Source: Azomonas tarimensis
GTDB lineage: Bacteria > Pseudomonadota > Gammaproteobacteria > Pseudomonadales > Pseudomonadaceae
DNA: 64,000 nt
Reading direction: 5' to 3'
Assembly: GCF_042648805.1 (NCBI RefSeq)
Contig: NZ_JBHRXZ010000015.1
Span: 9,738-73,737, forward strand
Part shown: piece after piece, positions 44,786 to 54,065 of the stretch
How positions within the stretch are numbered: the stretch's first letter is position 1
Layout: each line of letters starts with the position of its first letter
Position numbers and translations under genes: made by a program
Notes under the pieces: model-generated
The model's input: the letters and a program-made list of their open reading frames with translations, nothing else
What the model was told of the DNA's origin: nothing
The model's database searches: none

Positions 44786-45664
44786 CTAGCCACCGCCCTC
44801 GCCCTTGCGCTCCAGCGCCACCTGATAGAGCAGGTTCTTGCGCACGCCGGTGATCTCCGCCGCCACTGCCGCCGCGCGCTTGAGCGGCAACTCCGCCAGC
44901 AGCAGGTCGAGTACCCGCAGCGCCTGCGCATCCAGCGCGTCCTCGTCCTGTGGCGCCTGCCAGCCGGCCACCACCAGCACGCACTCGCCGCGCTGCTGAT
45001 TGCTGTCAGCGGCGACCCAGCGACGCAACTCGCCCAGCGGTAACCCCTGCAGGGTTTCGAAGGTCTTGGTCAACTCCCGCCCCAGCAGCGCCGGCCGCTC
45101 GGCGCCAAAGGCCCCCTCCAGATCCGCCAGGCAATCCAGCAGGCGGTGGGGCGCCTCGTAGAAGATCAGCGTACGCGGCTCCTCTTTCAACTGCTGCAGG
45201 CGACCCTGCCGCCCGGCCGCCTTGGCCGGGAGGAAGCCCTCGAAGACGAATCGATCCGAAGGCAGCCCGGCCGCCGACAGCGCGGCGATCAGGGCGCAGG
45301 CGCCTGGCACCGGAACCACCCGTATCCCCGCGGCTCGCGCCTGCCGCACCAGGTGATAACCCGGGTCGGATATCAGTGGCGTGCCGGCGTCCGAAATCAA
45401 CGCCACGTCGTCACCACCCCGCAGCCGCTCGAGAAAGCGCCCACCCTCATCACGCTCGTTGTGCTCATGACAGGCCGCCAATGGCGTGGTGATTCCGAAA
45501 TGCTGCAACAACCGGAGCGAATGACGGGTATCCTCTGCCGCGATCAGCGCCACCTCACGCAGCACCCGCAAGGCACGGGCACTGATGTCTTCCAGGTTGC
45601 CGATCGGGGTCGCCACGACGTACAGGACCCCCCCGCCGGAATTCGCGTCAGCCGTCACAGTCAC
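44786..45664 (-). CDS. rsmI: 16S rRNA C1402 2'-O-methyltransferase
   Basis: Tetrapyrrole-methylase-fold enzyme that methylates the ribose of C1402, the nucleotide also modified by RsmH. Its 292 residues show LYVVATPIGNLEDISARAL, ALISDAGTPLISDPGY and VPGACALIAALSAAGLPS. GTG 45664 follows GAGG by 8 bases; an in-frame start at 45748 adds an unrelated tail. It is divergent from lpoA. Confidence 0.93.
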   Translation of the reverse strand: MTVTADANSGGGVLYVVATPIGNLEDISARALRVLREVALIAAEDTRHSLRLLQHFGITTPLAACHEHNERDEGGRFLERLRGGDDVALISDAGTPLISDPGYHLVRQARAAGIRVVPVPGACALIAALSAAGLPSDRFVFEGFLPAKAAGRQGRLQQLKEEPRTLIFYEAPHRLLDCLADLEGAFGAERPALLGRELTKTFETLQGLPLGELRRWVAADSNQQRGECVLVVAGWQAPQDEDALDAQALRVLDLLLAELPLKRAAAVAAEITGVRKNLLYQVALERKGEGGG

Positions 45665-45778
45665 AGCAGATACCTCGTCGAAAAAGACCACAGTGTACCG
45701 GTTTGGGCAGTGCAGCATCGCCACCCTACCGAGCCTTGGTACAATCACCGCCTTTTGAACTGCTCCGGACCCCTTCCC

Positions 45779-47590
45779 ATGACGGATCGCTTGCGCCTAC
45801 TGCTTTTCGTGTGCCTATTCGGCCTGGTTTCAGCCTGTACCACCGCACCGGAGTCTCCCCTGGGCGAGCTTCCCCGCACGCCCCAGGCCACGACCCAGGA
45901 GCTGCTCCAGCAGGCGCAGACCGCCGCGCCCGCCGAGGCCAGGCTGCTGCGCCTCACCGCGGCCGAACAAAGCTACCAGCAGGGCAACCCGCAGCAGGCC
46001 AGGAGCATCCTCGAAACGATCGAGACCGACAGCCTGCCGCCGGCGCAGCAGGTCTTCGCCAACACCCTGCAGGCCGAGCTGGCCATGCAGGCCGGTGAGC
46101 CGGAACTGGCCCTTCAGGCAGTCCTGCATCCGAGCTTCGAAATACTCCACGAGCTGCCCGCCGACCAGCAGCTGCGCAGTCACCTGATCCGCGCCGATGC
46201 CTTCGAGGCCAACGGCCAGACCATGCCAGCCCTGCGCGAGCGCGTGTTCGTTGCGCCGCTGCTGAGCGGCCAGCCGGCCCGCGACAATCATCAGGCGATC
46301 TGGCCGCTGGTCTCGGCGCTGCCTGCCGAAGAGCTGCAGCCCACCGGCGACCCGGACCTGGACGGCTGGCTGGCACTGGCCGCAAGCATCGGCCAGGCAC
46401 CCACCGTGCGCCAGCAGCAGGCCGCGATCGACGGCTGGCTCGAACGCCACCCGGGCCACCCGGCCGCCCGCGAGCTGCCCGAGGCCCTGGTCAGGCTGCG
46501 CGAGATGACCGACGAGCCGATCACCCGTGTCGCCCTGCTGCTGCCGATGCAGGGTCAGTTGGCCAGCGTCGCCGAGGCGCTGCGCGACGGCTTTCTCTCC
46601 GCCCATCTGCAGGCCCAGCAGACCGGCGAGGCGTTGTCCCATATCGAGCTCTACGACAGCAGCCACTTCGCCTCCCTCGATGCCCTCTACCGCCAGGCCG
46701 AGGCCGACCGGGTGCAACTGGTCATCGGCCCGCTGGACAAGGATCAGGTGCGCCAGCTTGGCAGCCGCGATCAACTGCCCATCAATACCCTGGCCCTGAA
46801 CTACAGCGACGCCGGCCAGCAGGTTCCGCCGCAGCTGTTCCAGTTCGGCCTGGCCGCCGAAGACGAGGCCCGCGAGGCCGCGCGACGCGCCTGGGTCGAC
46901 GGCCACCGCAGCGCCATTGCCCTCACCCCTCGCGGTGACTGGGGCAGTCGCGTCCTGCAGGCCTTTCGCAACGCCTGGCTGGAACAGGGGGGCGAGCTGA
47001 TCGCCGCCGAGCCGCTGGCCGAACCCATCGCCCTGGCCAACCAGATCGCCGAGCTCCTGCAACTGCGCGAGGGCGAGGCCGGCCGCCGGGTGACCGGCAG
47101 CGACGGCGCCACCATCACCGCGCAGCCGGTGCGTCGTCAGGACATCGACTTCCTCTTCCTCGCCGCCTCGCCGCAGCAGGCCCAGCAGGTCAAGCCCACC
47201 CTGGCGTTCCAGTACGCCGCCGACCTTCCGGTCTACAGCACGTCCCACCTGCATGCGGCGAACAACGACCGCAACCAGTACCTCGACCTCGAAGGCATCC
47301 GCTTCGCCGAAACCCCCTGGCTGCTGGATCCCGAGCAGCGCCTGCGCCAGCAGGTCGAACAGCAGTGGCCGCAGGCCGGCGGCAGCCTCGGCCGGCTGTA
47401 TGCCATGGGCGCCGACGCCTACCTGCTCGCCTCACGCCTCAACCAGTTGCTGGCCTTCCCCGACATGCGCATCGAGGGACATTCGGGCACGCTCAGCCTC
47501 GGCGCCCACCAGCGCATCGAGCGCGCCCTGCCCTGGGCGGAGTTTCGCGACGGCAATGTCGTTCCCCTCGGCGACAGCCCGGCCCGATGA
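45779..47590 (+). CDS. lpoA: Penicillin-binding protein activator LpoA
   Basis: Outer-membrane lipoprotein that stimulates PBP1A. It has 603 residues: signal peptide with lipobox VSAC (Cys20), a helical TPR-like N-terminal domain to about residue 240, then a periplasmic-binding-protein-like fold starting ITRVALLLPMQGQLASVAEAL. A TACAAT -10 is visible at 45740. It starts the lpoA-yraN-gmhA-dolP run. Confidence 0.93.
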   Translation: MTDRLRLLLFVCLFGLVSACTTAPESPLGELPRTPQATTQELLQQAQTAAPAEARLLRLTAAEQSYQQGNPQQARSILETIETDSLPPAQQVFANTLQAELAMQAGEPELALQAVLHPSFEILHELPADQQLRSHLIRADAFEANGQTMPALRERVFVAPLLSGQPARDNHQAIWPLVSALPAEELQPTGDPDLDGWLALAASIGQAPTVRQQQAAIDGWLERHPGHPAARELPEALVRLREMTDEPITRVALLLPMQGQLASVAEALRDGFLSAHLQAQQTGEALSHIELYDSSHFASLDALYRQAEADRVQLVIGPLDKDQVRQLGSRDQLPINTLALNYSDAGQQVPPQLFQFGLAAEDEAREAARRAWVDGHRSAIALTPRGDWGSRVLQAFRNAWLEQGGELIAAEPLAEPIALANQIAELLQLREGEAGRRVTGSDGATITAQPVRRQDIDFLFLAASPQQAQQVKPTLAFQYAADLPVYSTSHLHAANNDRNQYLDLEGIRFAETPWLLDPEQRLRQQVEQQWPQAGGSLGRLYAMGADAYLLASRLNQLLAFPDMRIEGHSGTLSLGAHQRIERALPWAEFRDGNVVPLGDSPAR

Positions 47591-47943
47591 GTGACAGTCG
47601 ACGCGCCAGCGGCCAGGATGGCGAAGTCCTGGCGCTGGCCCATCTGCAACGCCAGGGCCTGCGCCTGATCGCGCGCAACTGGTCGTGCCGCGCCGGCGAA
47701 CTCGATCTGGTCATGCTTGAAGGCGATACAGTAGTATTCGTCGAAGTGCGCTATCGGCGACACGACGCCTGGGGAGGCGCACTGGAGAGTATCGATGCGC
47801 GCAAGCGCCAGAAGCTGATCAGGGCCGCGCAATTCTTCCTGCTCAGGGAACAGCGCTGGGCCAGCCACCCCAGCCGCTTCGACGTCGTCGCCCTTGGCGC
47901 GAGCCCCGACCTGAACTGGATACGCAACGCGTTCGACGGCTGA
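47587..47943 (+). CDS. yraN: YraN/UPF0102-family protein
   Basis: A 118-residue protein with a restriction-endonuclease-like fold: GEVLALAHLQRQGL, then RAGELDLVMLEGDTVVFVEV, which carries the E-x-D-x-E-V nuclease-type residues. Function is unproven. The start overlaps lpoA by ATGA. Confidence 0.88.
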   Translation: MSDSRRASGQDGEVLALAHLQRQGLRLIARNWSCRAGELDLVMLEGDTVVFVEVRYRRHDAWGGALESIDARKRQKLIRAAQFFLLREQRWASHPSRFDVVALGASPDLNWIRNAFDG

Positions 47944-48033
47944 GCGCGCCTGCAACCGCTCGGCAGCCCCGCCGAGCCCCTGCCGAGTCCGACCACCTGG
48001 CGACTCGCTCGAACACACCTAGGGTAGATTTCG

Positions 48034-48627
48034 ATGGACATGCAATCCCGTATTCTCCAGCTCTTCCAAGCCAGCATCGAGACCAAGCAGCAGGCCATGG
48101 AAGTGCTGGCGCCGAGCATCGAGCTCGCCGGGCAAGTGATGGTCAACGCGCTTCTCAGCGAGGGCAAGATCCTCACCTGCGGCAACGGCGGCTCGGCGGG
48201 CGATGCGCAGCACTTCTCCTCCGAACTGCTCAACCGCTTCGAGCGTGAGCGCCCGAGCCTGCCGGCCATCGCCCTCAGCACCGACAGCTCGACACTGACC
48301 TCGATCGCCAACGACTACAGCTACAACGAAGTCTTCTCCAAACAGATCCGCGCCCTTGGTCAGCCGGGCGATGTGCTGCTGGCCATCTCCACCAGCGGCA
48401 ATTCGGCCAACGTGATCCAGGCCATCCAGGCCGCCCATGACCGCGAGATGGTGGTGGTGGCCCTGAGTGGCCGTGACGGCGGCGGCATGGCCTCGCTGCT
48501 GTTACCCGAAGACGTGGAAATCCGCGTGCCGGCCAAGTCCACAGCGCGCATCCAGGAGGTGCACTTGCTGACCATCCATTGCCTGTGCGACCTCATCGAC
48601 AACCAACTCTTCGGGAGTGAAGAATGA
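48034..48627 (+). CDS. gmhA: SIS-domain phosphoheptose isomerase (GmhA/DiaA family)
   Basis: A 197-residue sugar-isomerase-fold protein with TCGNGGSAGDAQHFSSEL and LLAISTSGNSANVIQA. P. aeruginosa carries its phosphoheptose isomerase, for LPS core heptose, at this locus. The C-terminus RIQEVHLLTIHCLCDLID also resembles E. coli DiaA, which binds DnaA and occupies the same yraN-dolP position. The isomerase reading is favoured; a DnaA role is possible. Confidence 0.82.
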   Translation: MDMQSRILQLFQASIETKQQAMEVLAPSIELAGQVMVNALLSEGKILTCGNGGSAGDAQHFSSELLNRFERERPSLPAIALSTDSSTLTSIANDYSYNEVFSKQIRALGQPGDVLLAISTSGNSANVIQAIQAAHDREMVVVALSGRDGGGMASLLLPEDVEIRVPAKSTARIQEVHLLTIHCLCDLIDNQLFGSEE

Positions 48628-49202
48628 TCACCCTGCGTATTACCGCGCTGTTATTGGCCTGCAGTGTGCTGGCCAGCGGCTGCAGTTCCGTTGTCACCGC
48701 CACCCGCGACGAGCCCATTCAGGACGACCGCGGCACCCGTACCCTGGGCAAGCGCATCGACGATTCCCTGATCGAAACCAAGGCCGCGGTGAACATCGCC
48801 AAGGCCCACCCGGACCTGGAACGGGGCTCACGCGTCATCGTCACCAGCTTCAATGGTGTAGTGCTGCTTGCCGGCCAGACGCCTCGACAGGAGCTCAAGA
48901 CCCAGGCCGCTCAGGCCGCCGCCTCCATCCAGGGCGTCAAGCGCGTCCATAACGAACTGCAGATCCTGCCGCCCTCGTCCGCACTGGCACGCAGCAACGA
49001 CACCTGGCTGACCACCCGGATCAAGGCCCAGATGCTCGGCGACAACAGCGTCCCCGGCTCGCGCATCAAGGTCATCACCGAGAACGGCATCGTCTACCTG
49101 CTGGGCCTGGTCACTCGCGAGGAAGGCGACCGCGCCACCTCCGCCGCACAGACCGTCTCCGGCGTGCAGCGCATCGTCAGGCTGTTCGAATACATCGATT
49201 GA
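48624..49202 (+). CDS. dolP: Dual-BON-domain outer-membrane lipoprotein (DolP/YraP)
   Basis: A 192-residue lipoprotein with signal peptide and lipobox LASGC, then two BON domains: TLGKRIDDSLIETKAAVNI and TWLTTRIKAQMLGDN, each ending in a GVV/GIVYL strand. In E. coli the protein keeps the outer membrane intact and helps the BAM complex. The start overlaps gmhA by four bases. Confidence 0.88.
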   Translation: MITLRITALLLACSVLASGCSSVVTATRDEPIQDDRGTRTLGKRIDDSLIETKAAVNIAKAHPDLERGSRVIVTSFNGVVLLAGQTPRQELKTQAAQAAASIQGVKRVHNELQILPPSSALARSNDTWLTTRIKAQMLGDNSVPGSRIKVITENGIVYLLGLVTREEGDRATSAAQTVSGVQRIVRLFEYID

Positions 49203-49256
49203 GGCCCCTGCCCGGCCGGGACGGTGAGCGCAATGCCACCGTCGCGGGCAGTTGCG

Positions 49257-49646
49257 CTACTTCACCACCTTCAGGCTTGGCCGGCCATTGGGCCGCGACT
49301 CACCGCCCGCGGACGGGGCATCCCCCTCCGGCGGGCCGGGCTCGTTGTCGAAGACCATGCCCTGGCCATTTTCCCGCGCATAAATGGCCATGACCGCCGG
49401 TACCGGGATGTACAGGCTATGGGCAGAGCCGCCGAAACGGCCCTCGAAGGTGATCGCGTCGTTGTCCATGTCCAGATGCCGCACGGCGTTGGGCGAGACG
49501 TTCAGCACGATCTGGCCCTCGCTGGCATAGCCTGCCGGCACCTGGACGCGGGAGTACTCGGTGTTTACCAGCAGATGCGGAGTACAGTCGTTGGCGACTA
49601 TCCACTCGTACAGCGCCCGTACCAGATAGGGACGGCTCGAATTCAT
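49257..49646 (-). CDS. sspB: ClpXP adaptor SspB
   Basis: Delivers ssrA-tagged proteins to ClpXP. It has 129 residues: an SspB substrate-binding domain (starting RPYLVRALYEWIVANDCTPHLL-like at residues 5-26), a disordered linker rich in Pro, Gly and Glu, and the C-terminal ClpX-docking tail RPSLKVVK. It lies 11 bases after sspA in the same operon. Confidence 0.95.
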   Translation of the reverse strand: MNSSRPYLVRALYEWIVANDCTPHLLVNTEYSRVQVPAGYASEGQIVLNVSPNAVRHLDMDNDAITFEGRFGGSAHSLYIPVPAVMAIYARENGQGMVFDNEPGPPEGDAPSAGGESRPNGRPSLKVVK

Positions 49647-49657
49647 ACTGCAGCCTC

Positions 49658-50275
49658 TTATCGCATGTCACGTTCGACGTGGGAAAGACTGGCCTGGAAG
49701 GCCTCGCGCGCGAAGCAGCGGTCCATGTAGTCAAGCAACGGCCTGGCCGCTCGCGGCAACTCAACGCCCAGCTTGGGCAATCGCCACAGGATAGGCAACA
49801 GGCAGCAGTCTACAAGACTCAACTCATCGCTGAGAAAGAACGGCTTTTCGCCAAACACTGGCGAAACCCCCGCCAGACTCTCACGCAGCTCCTTGCGTGC
49901 CTGAGCCCTGGCCGGCTCGGCGGTACGCGCATCGAGGATGCGATCGACCAGCGAGCACCAGTCGCGCCCGATCCGGTGCACCAGCAGCCGGGTATTGGCC
50001 CGCGCCACTGGGTAGGCCGGCAGCAGCGGCGGATGCGGGTAACGCTCTTCAAGGTACTCCAGGATCACCATCGACTCGTACAGCGCCAAGTCACGGTCCA
50101 CCAGCGTCGGCAGGCTCGAGTAGGGATTGACCTCGGCCAGGGCGCTCGGGCAGTTGGACGGATCGACATCTATGATCTCCGCCTCCACACCCTTCTCGGC
50201 CATCACCAGCCGCACGCGGTGGGAATACTGGTCGGCGGGGTCGGAATAACAGGCCAGCCGGTTGATTGCGGCCAT
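49658..50275 (-). CDS. sspA: Stringent starvation protein A
   Basis: RNA-polymerase-associated protein with a glutathione-S-transferase fold but no enzyme activity known. It has 205 residues: thioredoxin-like N-terminal half (CYSDPADQYSHRVRLVMAEKG, with PSLPTLVDRDLALYESMVI region) and a helical C-terminal half. In pseudomonads it affects virulence and stress genes. Confidence 0.94.
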   Translation of the reverse strand: MAAINRLACYSDPADQYSHRVRLVMAEKGVEAEIIDVDPSNCPSALAEVNPYSSLPTLVDRDLALYESMVILEYLEERYPHPPLLPAYPVARANTRLLVHRIGRDWCSLVDRILDARTAEPARAQARKELRESLAGVSPVFGEKPFFLSDELSLVDCCLLPILWRLPKLGVELPRAARPLLDYMDRCFAREAFQASLSHVERDMR

Positions 50276-50313
50276 CGCGCATCCTCGCTTGATTTGTCCG
50301 GGGCAGAAATGAA

Positions 50314-50336
50314 GCGCGCGCCTCGAGGGCGCGCGC
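50314..50336 (-). terminator. GC-rich hairpin between petC and sspA
   Basis: GCGCGCGCC (50314-50322) pairs with GGCGCGCGC (50328-50336) around a short loop. The tail on the minus strand is only TTCATTTC, so termination after petC may be partial, allowing some read-through to sspAB. Confidence 0.5.
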
Positions 50337-50357
50337 CTTTACAGCCTGATCCTGGAA

Positions 50358-51137
50358 TCAGTGAATGTCTTTCCAGTATTCACGCTTGAGCAGGTAGGCG
50401 AATACGAAGAGCACCGCCAGGAACAGCAGCACATAGGTGCCGATGCGCTGGCTCTCCAGTTTGACCGGGTTGGCCGAGTAGGCCAGGAAGGTCACCAGGT
50501 TCTTGATGGTCTCGTCGTACTCGGCTTCGCTCATCTGGCCGGTACCCGGAACCACCACGAGCTGGTCGCAGGCTTCCTCGGTGATCGGCGTGCCGGTCAG
50601 CGGATCGAACTGGCGGCGACCGCCCTCGACCACCTGCACCTGCTTGCAACCGTAGACCTGACGGCCCTGCAGCGGCGCCAGGACGTGTGGCATGCCCACG
50701 TTCGGGAACACGGTGTTGTTCACACCGTAGGGACGGCTCGGATCCTCGTAGAAGCTGCGCATGTAGCTGTACAGCCAGTCGTTGCCGCGCACCCGGGCGA
50801 CCATGGTCAGGTCCGGCGGAGCGACGCCGAACCAGTTCTTGGCCTCGTCAGGGCGAATCGCCGAGCGCATGTGGTCGCCGATCCGGGCATCGGTGAAGAC
50901 GATGTTTTCCATCATCACCTCTTCCGGAATGCCCAGGTCGTTGGCAACGCGCTCGTAGCGCTGGTACTCGGCGCCATGGCAGCCCATGCAGTAGTTAGCG
51001 AAGGTTTTCAGACCATCCTGCATGGCCGCCTTGTCGGTCAGGTCGATCTGGACCTTGTCCAGGGACACCGAAGGACCGGCAGCGAAAGTCAGGGCCGGCA
51101 AAATCGCAAGAAACAATGCAGCAATGTGCTTTTTCAT
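50358..51137 (-). CDS. petC: Cytochrome c1 of the bc1 complex
   Basis: Haem-c subunit that passes electrons from the Rieske centre to soluble cytochrome c. It has 259 residues: signal peptide to about residue 20, haem motif CMGCH, and a C-terminal membrane anchor (YVLLFLAVLFVFAYLL). ATG 51137 overlaps the petB stop by one base; a longer in-frame reading to 51476 lies inside petB. Confidence 0.96.
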   Translation of the reverse strand: MKKHIAALFLAILPALTFAAGPSVSLDKVQIDLTDKAAMQDGLKTFANYCMGCHGAEYQRYERVANDLGIPEEVMMENIVFTDARIGDHMRSAIRPDEAKNWFGVAPPDLTMVARVRGNDWLYSYMRSFYEDPSRPYGVNNTVFPNVGMPHVLAPLQGRQVYGCKQVQVVEGGRRQFDPLTGTPITEEACDQLVVVPGTGQMSEAEYDETIKNLVTFLAYSANPVKLESQRIGTYVLLFLAVLFVFAYLLKREYWKDIH

Positions 51138-52345
51138 CAGCCTATCCTTTCCGGAACAACTTTGGTCTTCTCGATCTTGGTGTAGAACGGCATGAGGATG
51201 AAGTACAGGAAGTACACAGCCGTGCAGACCTGCGACAGGAGAGTCCGGCCCGGGGTCGGAGCCAGGACGCCCAGCACGCCGAGAATCACGAAGGAGATGC
51301 AGAACAGCACCAGCGCGACCTTGCTCATCCAGCCCTTGTAGCGCATGGACTTGACCGGGCTGCGGTCGAGCCAGGGCAGCACGAAGAGCACCGCGATGGC
51401 CGCACCCATGGCCACGACGCCGAGCAGCTTGTCCGGCACCGCACGCAGGATCGCGTAGTAGGGGGTGAAGTACCACACCGGAGCGATGTGCTCAGGGGTC
51501 TTGAAGGCGTCCGCCGGCTCGAAGTTCGGCTTCTCCAGGAAGTAGCCGCCCATTTCCGGGAAGAAGAACACCACCGCGCAGAACACGAACAGGAAGACCA
51601 CTACGCCGACGATATCCTTGACGGTGTAGTAAGGGTGGAACGGAATGCCGTCGACGGGCTTGCCGGCCTCGTCCTTGGACTTCTTGATGTCCACACCCAG
51701 CGGGTTGTTCGAACCCACCTCGTGCAGCGCCAGGATATGCAGCACCACCAGGCCGAGAATCACGATCGGCAGCGCGATCACGTGCAGGGCGAAGAAGCGC
51801 GTCAGGGTGATGCCCGAGATCAGGTAGTCCCCTCGGATCCACTGGGTCAGGTCGTCGCCGATGACCGGGATCGCACCGAACAGCGAGATGATCACCTGGG
51901 CACCCCAGTAGGACATCTGGCCCCAGGGCAGCAGGTAGCCCATGAAGGCTTCGGCCATCAGCGCCAGGTAGATCAGCATGCCGAAGATCCACACCAGCTC
52001 GCGAGGCTTCTGGTAGGAGCCGTAGAGCAGGCCGCGGAACATGTGCAGGTAGACCACGACGAAGAATGCCGAAGCACCCGTGGAGTGCAGGTAACGCAGA
52101 ATCCAGCCGTATTCCACGTCACGCATGATGTATTCGATCGAGGCGAAGGCGCCCTCGGCCGACGGCTCGTAGCTCATCGTCAACCAGATACCGGTGAGGA
52201 TCTGGTTGACCAGCACCAGCAGCGCCAGCGAGCCGAAGAAGTACAGAACGTTGAAATTCTTGGGGGCGTAGTACTTGCTGAGATGGTCTTCCCACATCTT
52301 GGTCGCGGGGAAGCGCGCATCGACCCATTCCATCAACTTGCTCAT
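51137..52345 (-). CDS. petB: Cytochrome b of the bc1 complex
   Basis: Membrane subunit with two b haems and the quinone sites. It has 402 residues, eight or so helices, haem-ligand His residues in RYLHSTGASAFF with YLHMFRG, and FALHVIALP with LHILALHEVG, and the Qo-site PEW region as PVWYFTPYYAILR. The start overlaps the petA stop by one base. Confidence 0.97.
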   Translation of the reverse strand: MSKLMEWVDARFPATKMWEDHLSKYYAPKNFNVLYFFGSLALLVLVNQILTGIWLTMSYEPSAEGAFASIEYIMRDVEYGWILRYLHSTGASAFFVVVYLHMFRGLLYGSYQKPRELVWIFGMLIYLALMAEAFMGYLLPWGQMSYWGAQVIISLFGAIPVIGDDLTQWIRGDYLISGITLTRFFALHVIALPIVILGLVVLHILALHEVGSNNPLGVDIKKSKDEAGKPVDGIPFHPYYTVKDIVGVVVFLFVFCAVVFFFPEMGGYFLEKPNFEPADAFKTPEHIAPVWYFTPYYAILRAVPDKLLGVVAMGAAIAVLFVLPWLDRSPVKSMRYKGWMSKVALVLFCISFVILGVLGVLAPTPGRTLLSQVCTAVYFLYFILMPFYTKIEKTKVVPERIG

Positions 52346-52938
52346 TACGCCGTCTCCTCGTCGACACCGATGATGATCACGCTGTCCGTCTCATACATGT
52401 GCGGAGGCACTGGCAGGTTCAGCGGAGCGGGCTGTGCCCGGTACACGCGGCCGGCGAGATCGTAGCGGGAGCCGTGGCAGGGGCAGAAGTAGCCGCCCAG
52501 CCAGTCGCCACCGAGATCGGCCGGGGCCACTTCCGGGCGGAAGGAGGGCGCGCAGCCCAAATGGGTACACAGACCGACGACCACCAGGTATTCAGGCTTG
52601 ATGGAGCGCAGCTTGGGATCCACGTACTCCGGCTGGGCCGAATCCTCGGAGTTCGGGTCGGCGACACGGGGCTCGACCTGCTCCAGGTTATTCAGGATCT
52701 CCTCGCCCCGATGGAGGATGAAGACTGGCTGACCGCGCCACTCGGCGACGATCTGCTGGCCCACCTCGATCTTGCCGATATTTATCCTAACCGGTGCGCC
52801 GGCCGCCCTGGCCCTGGCACTCGGGGCCCACGATCCCACGAAGGGAATCGCGGCACCCACCGCTCCCGCAGCACCCACCACCGAAGTGGCCGCTACCAGG
52901 AAGCGACGCCGGCCAACATTCACGCCGTCATTGCTCAT
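52345..52938 (-). CDS. petA: Rieske iron-sulfur subunit of the bc1 complex
   Basis: Carries the [2Fe-2S] centre. It has 197 residues with a twin-arginine signal (GRRRFLVAATS) that remains as membrane anchor, then the cluster motifs CTHLGC and CPCHGSRYD. First gene of petABC. The gap 52939-53140 up to the rpsI terminator contains the probable promoter but no gene. Confidence 0.97.
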   Translation of the reverse strand: MSNDGVNVGRRRFLVAATSVVGAAGAVGAAIPFVGSWAPSARARAAGAPVRINIGKIEVGQQIVAEWRGQPVFILHRGEEILNNLEQVEPRVADPNSEDSAQPEYVDPKLRSIKPEYLVVVGLCTHLGCAPSFRPEVAPADLGGDWLGGYFCPCHGSRYDLAGRVYRAQPAPLNLPVPPHMYETDSVIIIGVDEETA

Positions 52939-53140
52939 TCAGTCGTCTCCATCAGCTGTTATCGCCTGCGCCCAGGCAACTACACAAAAAACAAGCGGCT
53001 AAAAAAATTCGCCAAATGGTATAGAAAACCCCCTATCGTGACAAGGTAATAACCGGAAACGATCATCACCAGGCCCAGCATTCACGGGGCTTCCAGCCGT
53101 GCGACACGCTGTCGCATCAGCGTTTTCGGCGCATAAAAAA

Positions 53141-53169
53141 ACGCCCAACTTCGCAGGTAAGCTGGGCGT
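53141..53169 (-). terminator. Terminator of rplM-rpsI
   Basis: ACGCCCA (53141-53147) pairs with TGGGCGT (53163-53169); on the minus strand it is followed by a run of T (53135-53140). Confidence 0.85.
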
Positions 53170-53187
53170 TTTTCGATTCCAGCGCCG

Positions 53188-53580
53188 TTAGCGCTTGGAG
53201 TACTGCGGACGCTTGCGCGCCTTGCGCAGGCCGATCTTCTTACGCTCGACCTCACGGGCGTCGCGAGTCACGAAGCCGGCTTTACGCAGCGGGCTGCGCA
53301 GGCCTTCGTCGTAGTCGATCAGTGCACGGGTGATACCGTGACGGATGGCGCCGGCCTGGCCGGTCACACCACCACCGAGGACGGTGACGTAGATATCGAA
53401 CTTCTCGATGTTGTCGGTCAGCTCCAGAGGCTGACGGACCACCATGCGAGCGGTCTCGCGGCCGAAGAAGTTATCCAGGCTGCGATTGTTGATGGAGATC
53501 TTGCCAGTACCCGGGCGCAGGAACACCCGTGCGGTTGCGGTCTTGCGACGGCCAGTGCCGTAGTTTTGAGTCGCCGACAT
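53188..53580 (-). CDS. rpsI: 30S ribosomal protein S9
   Basis: The 130-residue S9 protein, whose C-terminal tail RKARKRPQYSKR reaches the P-site tRNA. Starts MSATQNYGTGRRKTATARVF. ATG 53580 is used; a TTG two codons upstream is possible. It lies 15 bases after rplM. Confidence 0.97.
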   Translation of the reverse strand: MSATQNYGTGRRKTATARVFLRPGTGKISINNRSLDNFFGRETARMVVRQPLELTDNIEKFDIYVTVLGGGVTGQAGAIRHGITRALIDYDEGLRSPLRKAGFVTRDAREVERKKIGLRKARKRPQYSKR

Positions 53581-53595
53581 AGTCAACTAATCCCG

Positions 53596-54024
53596 TTAAA
53601 TCTTGAGTTCTTGGGGCTGCTGAGCGGTGTGCGGGTGGTTGGCACCCTTGTACACCTTCAGCTTGCGGTACATGTCGCGACCCAGCGGGTTCTTCGGCAG
53701 CATGCCCTTGACCGCGGTCTCGATCACGCGCTCGGGAGCGCGGTCGATCAGCTTTTCGAAGCTGATCGACTTGATGCCGCCCGGGAAACCGGAGTGGGAG
53801 TAGTAGATCTTGTCGCTGGACTTGGCGCCAGTCACACGAACCTGCTCGGCGTTGATGACCACGATGTAGTCGCCGGTATCAACGTGCGGAGTGTATTCAG
53901 CCTTGTGCTTGCCGCGCAGACGGCTCGCGATTTCAGTGGCCAGACGACCCAGGGTCTTACCAGCAGCGTCGACGACATACCAGTCGCGCTTTACGGTTTC
54001 CGGCTTTGCAGTAAAAGTCTTCAT
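53596..54024 (-). CDS. rplM: 50S ribosomal protein L13
   Basis: Early-assembling 50S protein of 142 residues, starting MKTFTAKPETVKRDWYVVDA, with KYTPHVDTGD-type core (AEYTPHVDTGDYIVVINAE) and GMLPKNPLGRDMYRKLKVY. It leads the rplM-rpsI operon; a hairpin abuts its Shine-Dalgarno. Confidence 0.97.
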   Translation of the reverse strand: MKTFTAKPETVKRDWYVVDAAGKTLGRLATEIASRLRGKHKAEYTPHVDTGDYIVVINAEQVRVTGAKSSDKIYYSHSGFPGGIKSISFEKLIDRAPERVIETAVKGMLPKNPLGRDMYRKLKVYKGANHPHTAQQPQELKI

Positions 54025-54035
54025 TCGATATAGCC

Positions 54036-54051
54036 TCAGGGGCCGCCCTGA
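54036..54051 (-). promoter_or_regulatory. rplM leader hairpin touching the ribosome-binding site
   Basis: TCAGGG and CCCTGA pair around a 4-base loop in the short rplM leader. The distal arm ends within GAGG, the Shine-Dalgarno about 9 bases before the ATG, so folding or protein binding could block translation. L13 leaders are known autoregulatory sites in bacteria; this one is a candidate. Confidence 0.5.
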
Positions 54052-54065
54052 AAATTAGACGGCGG

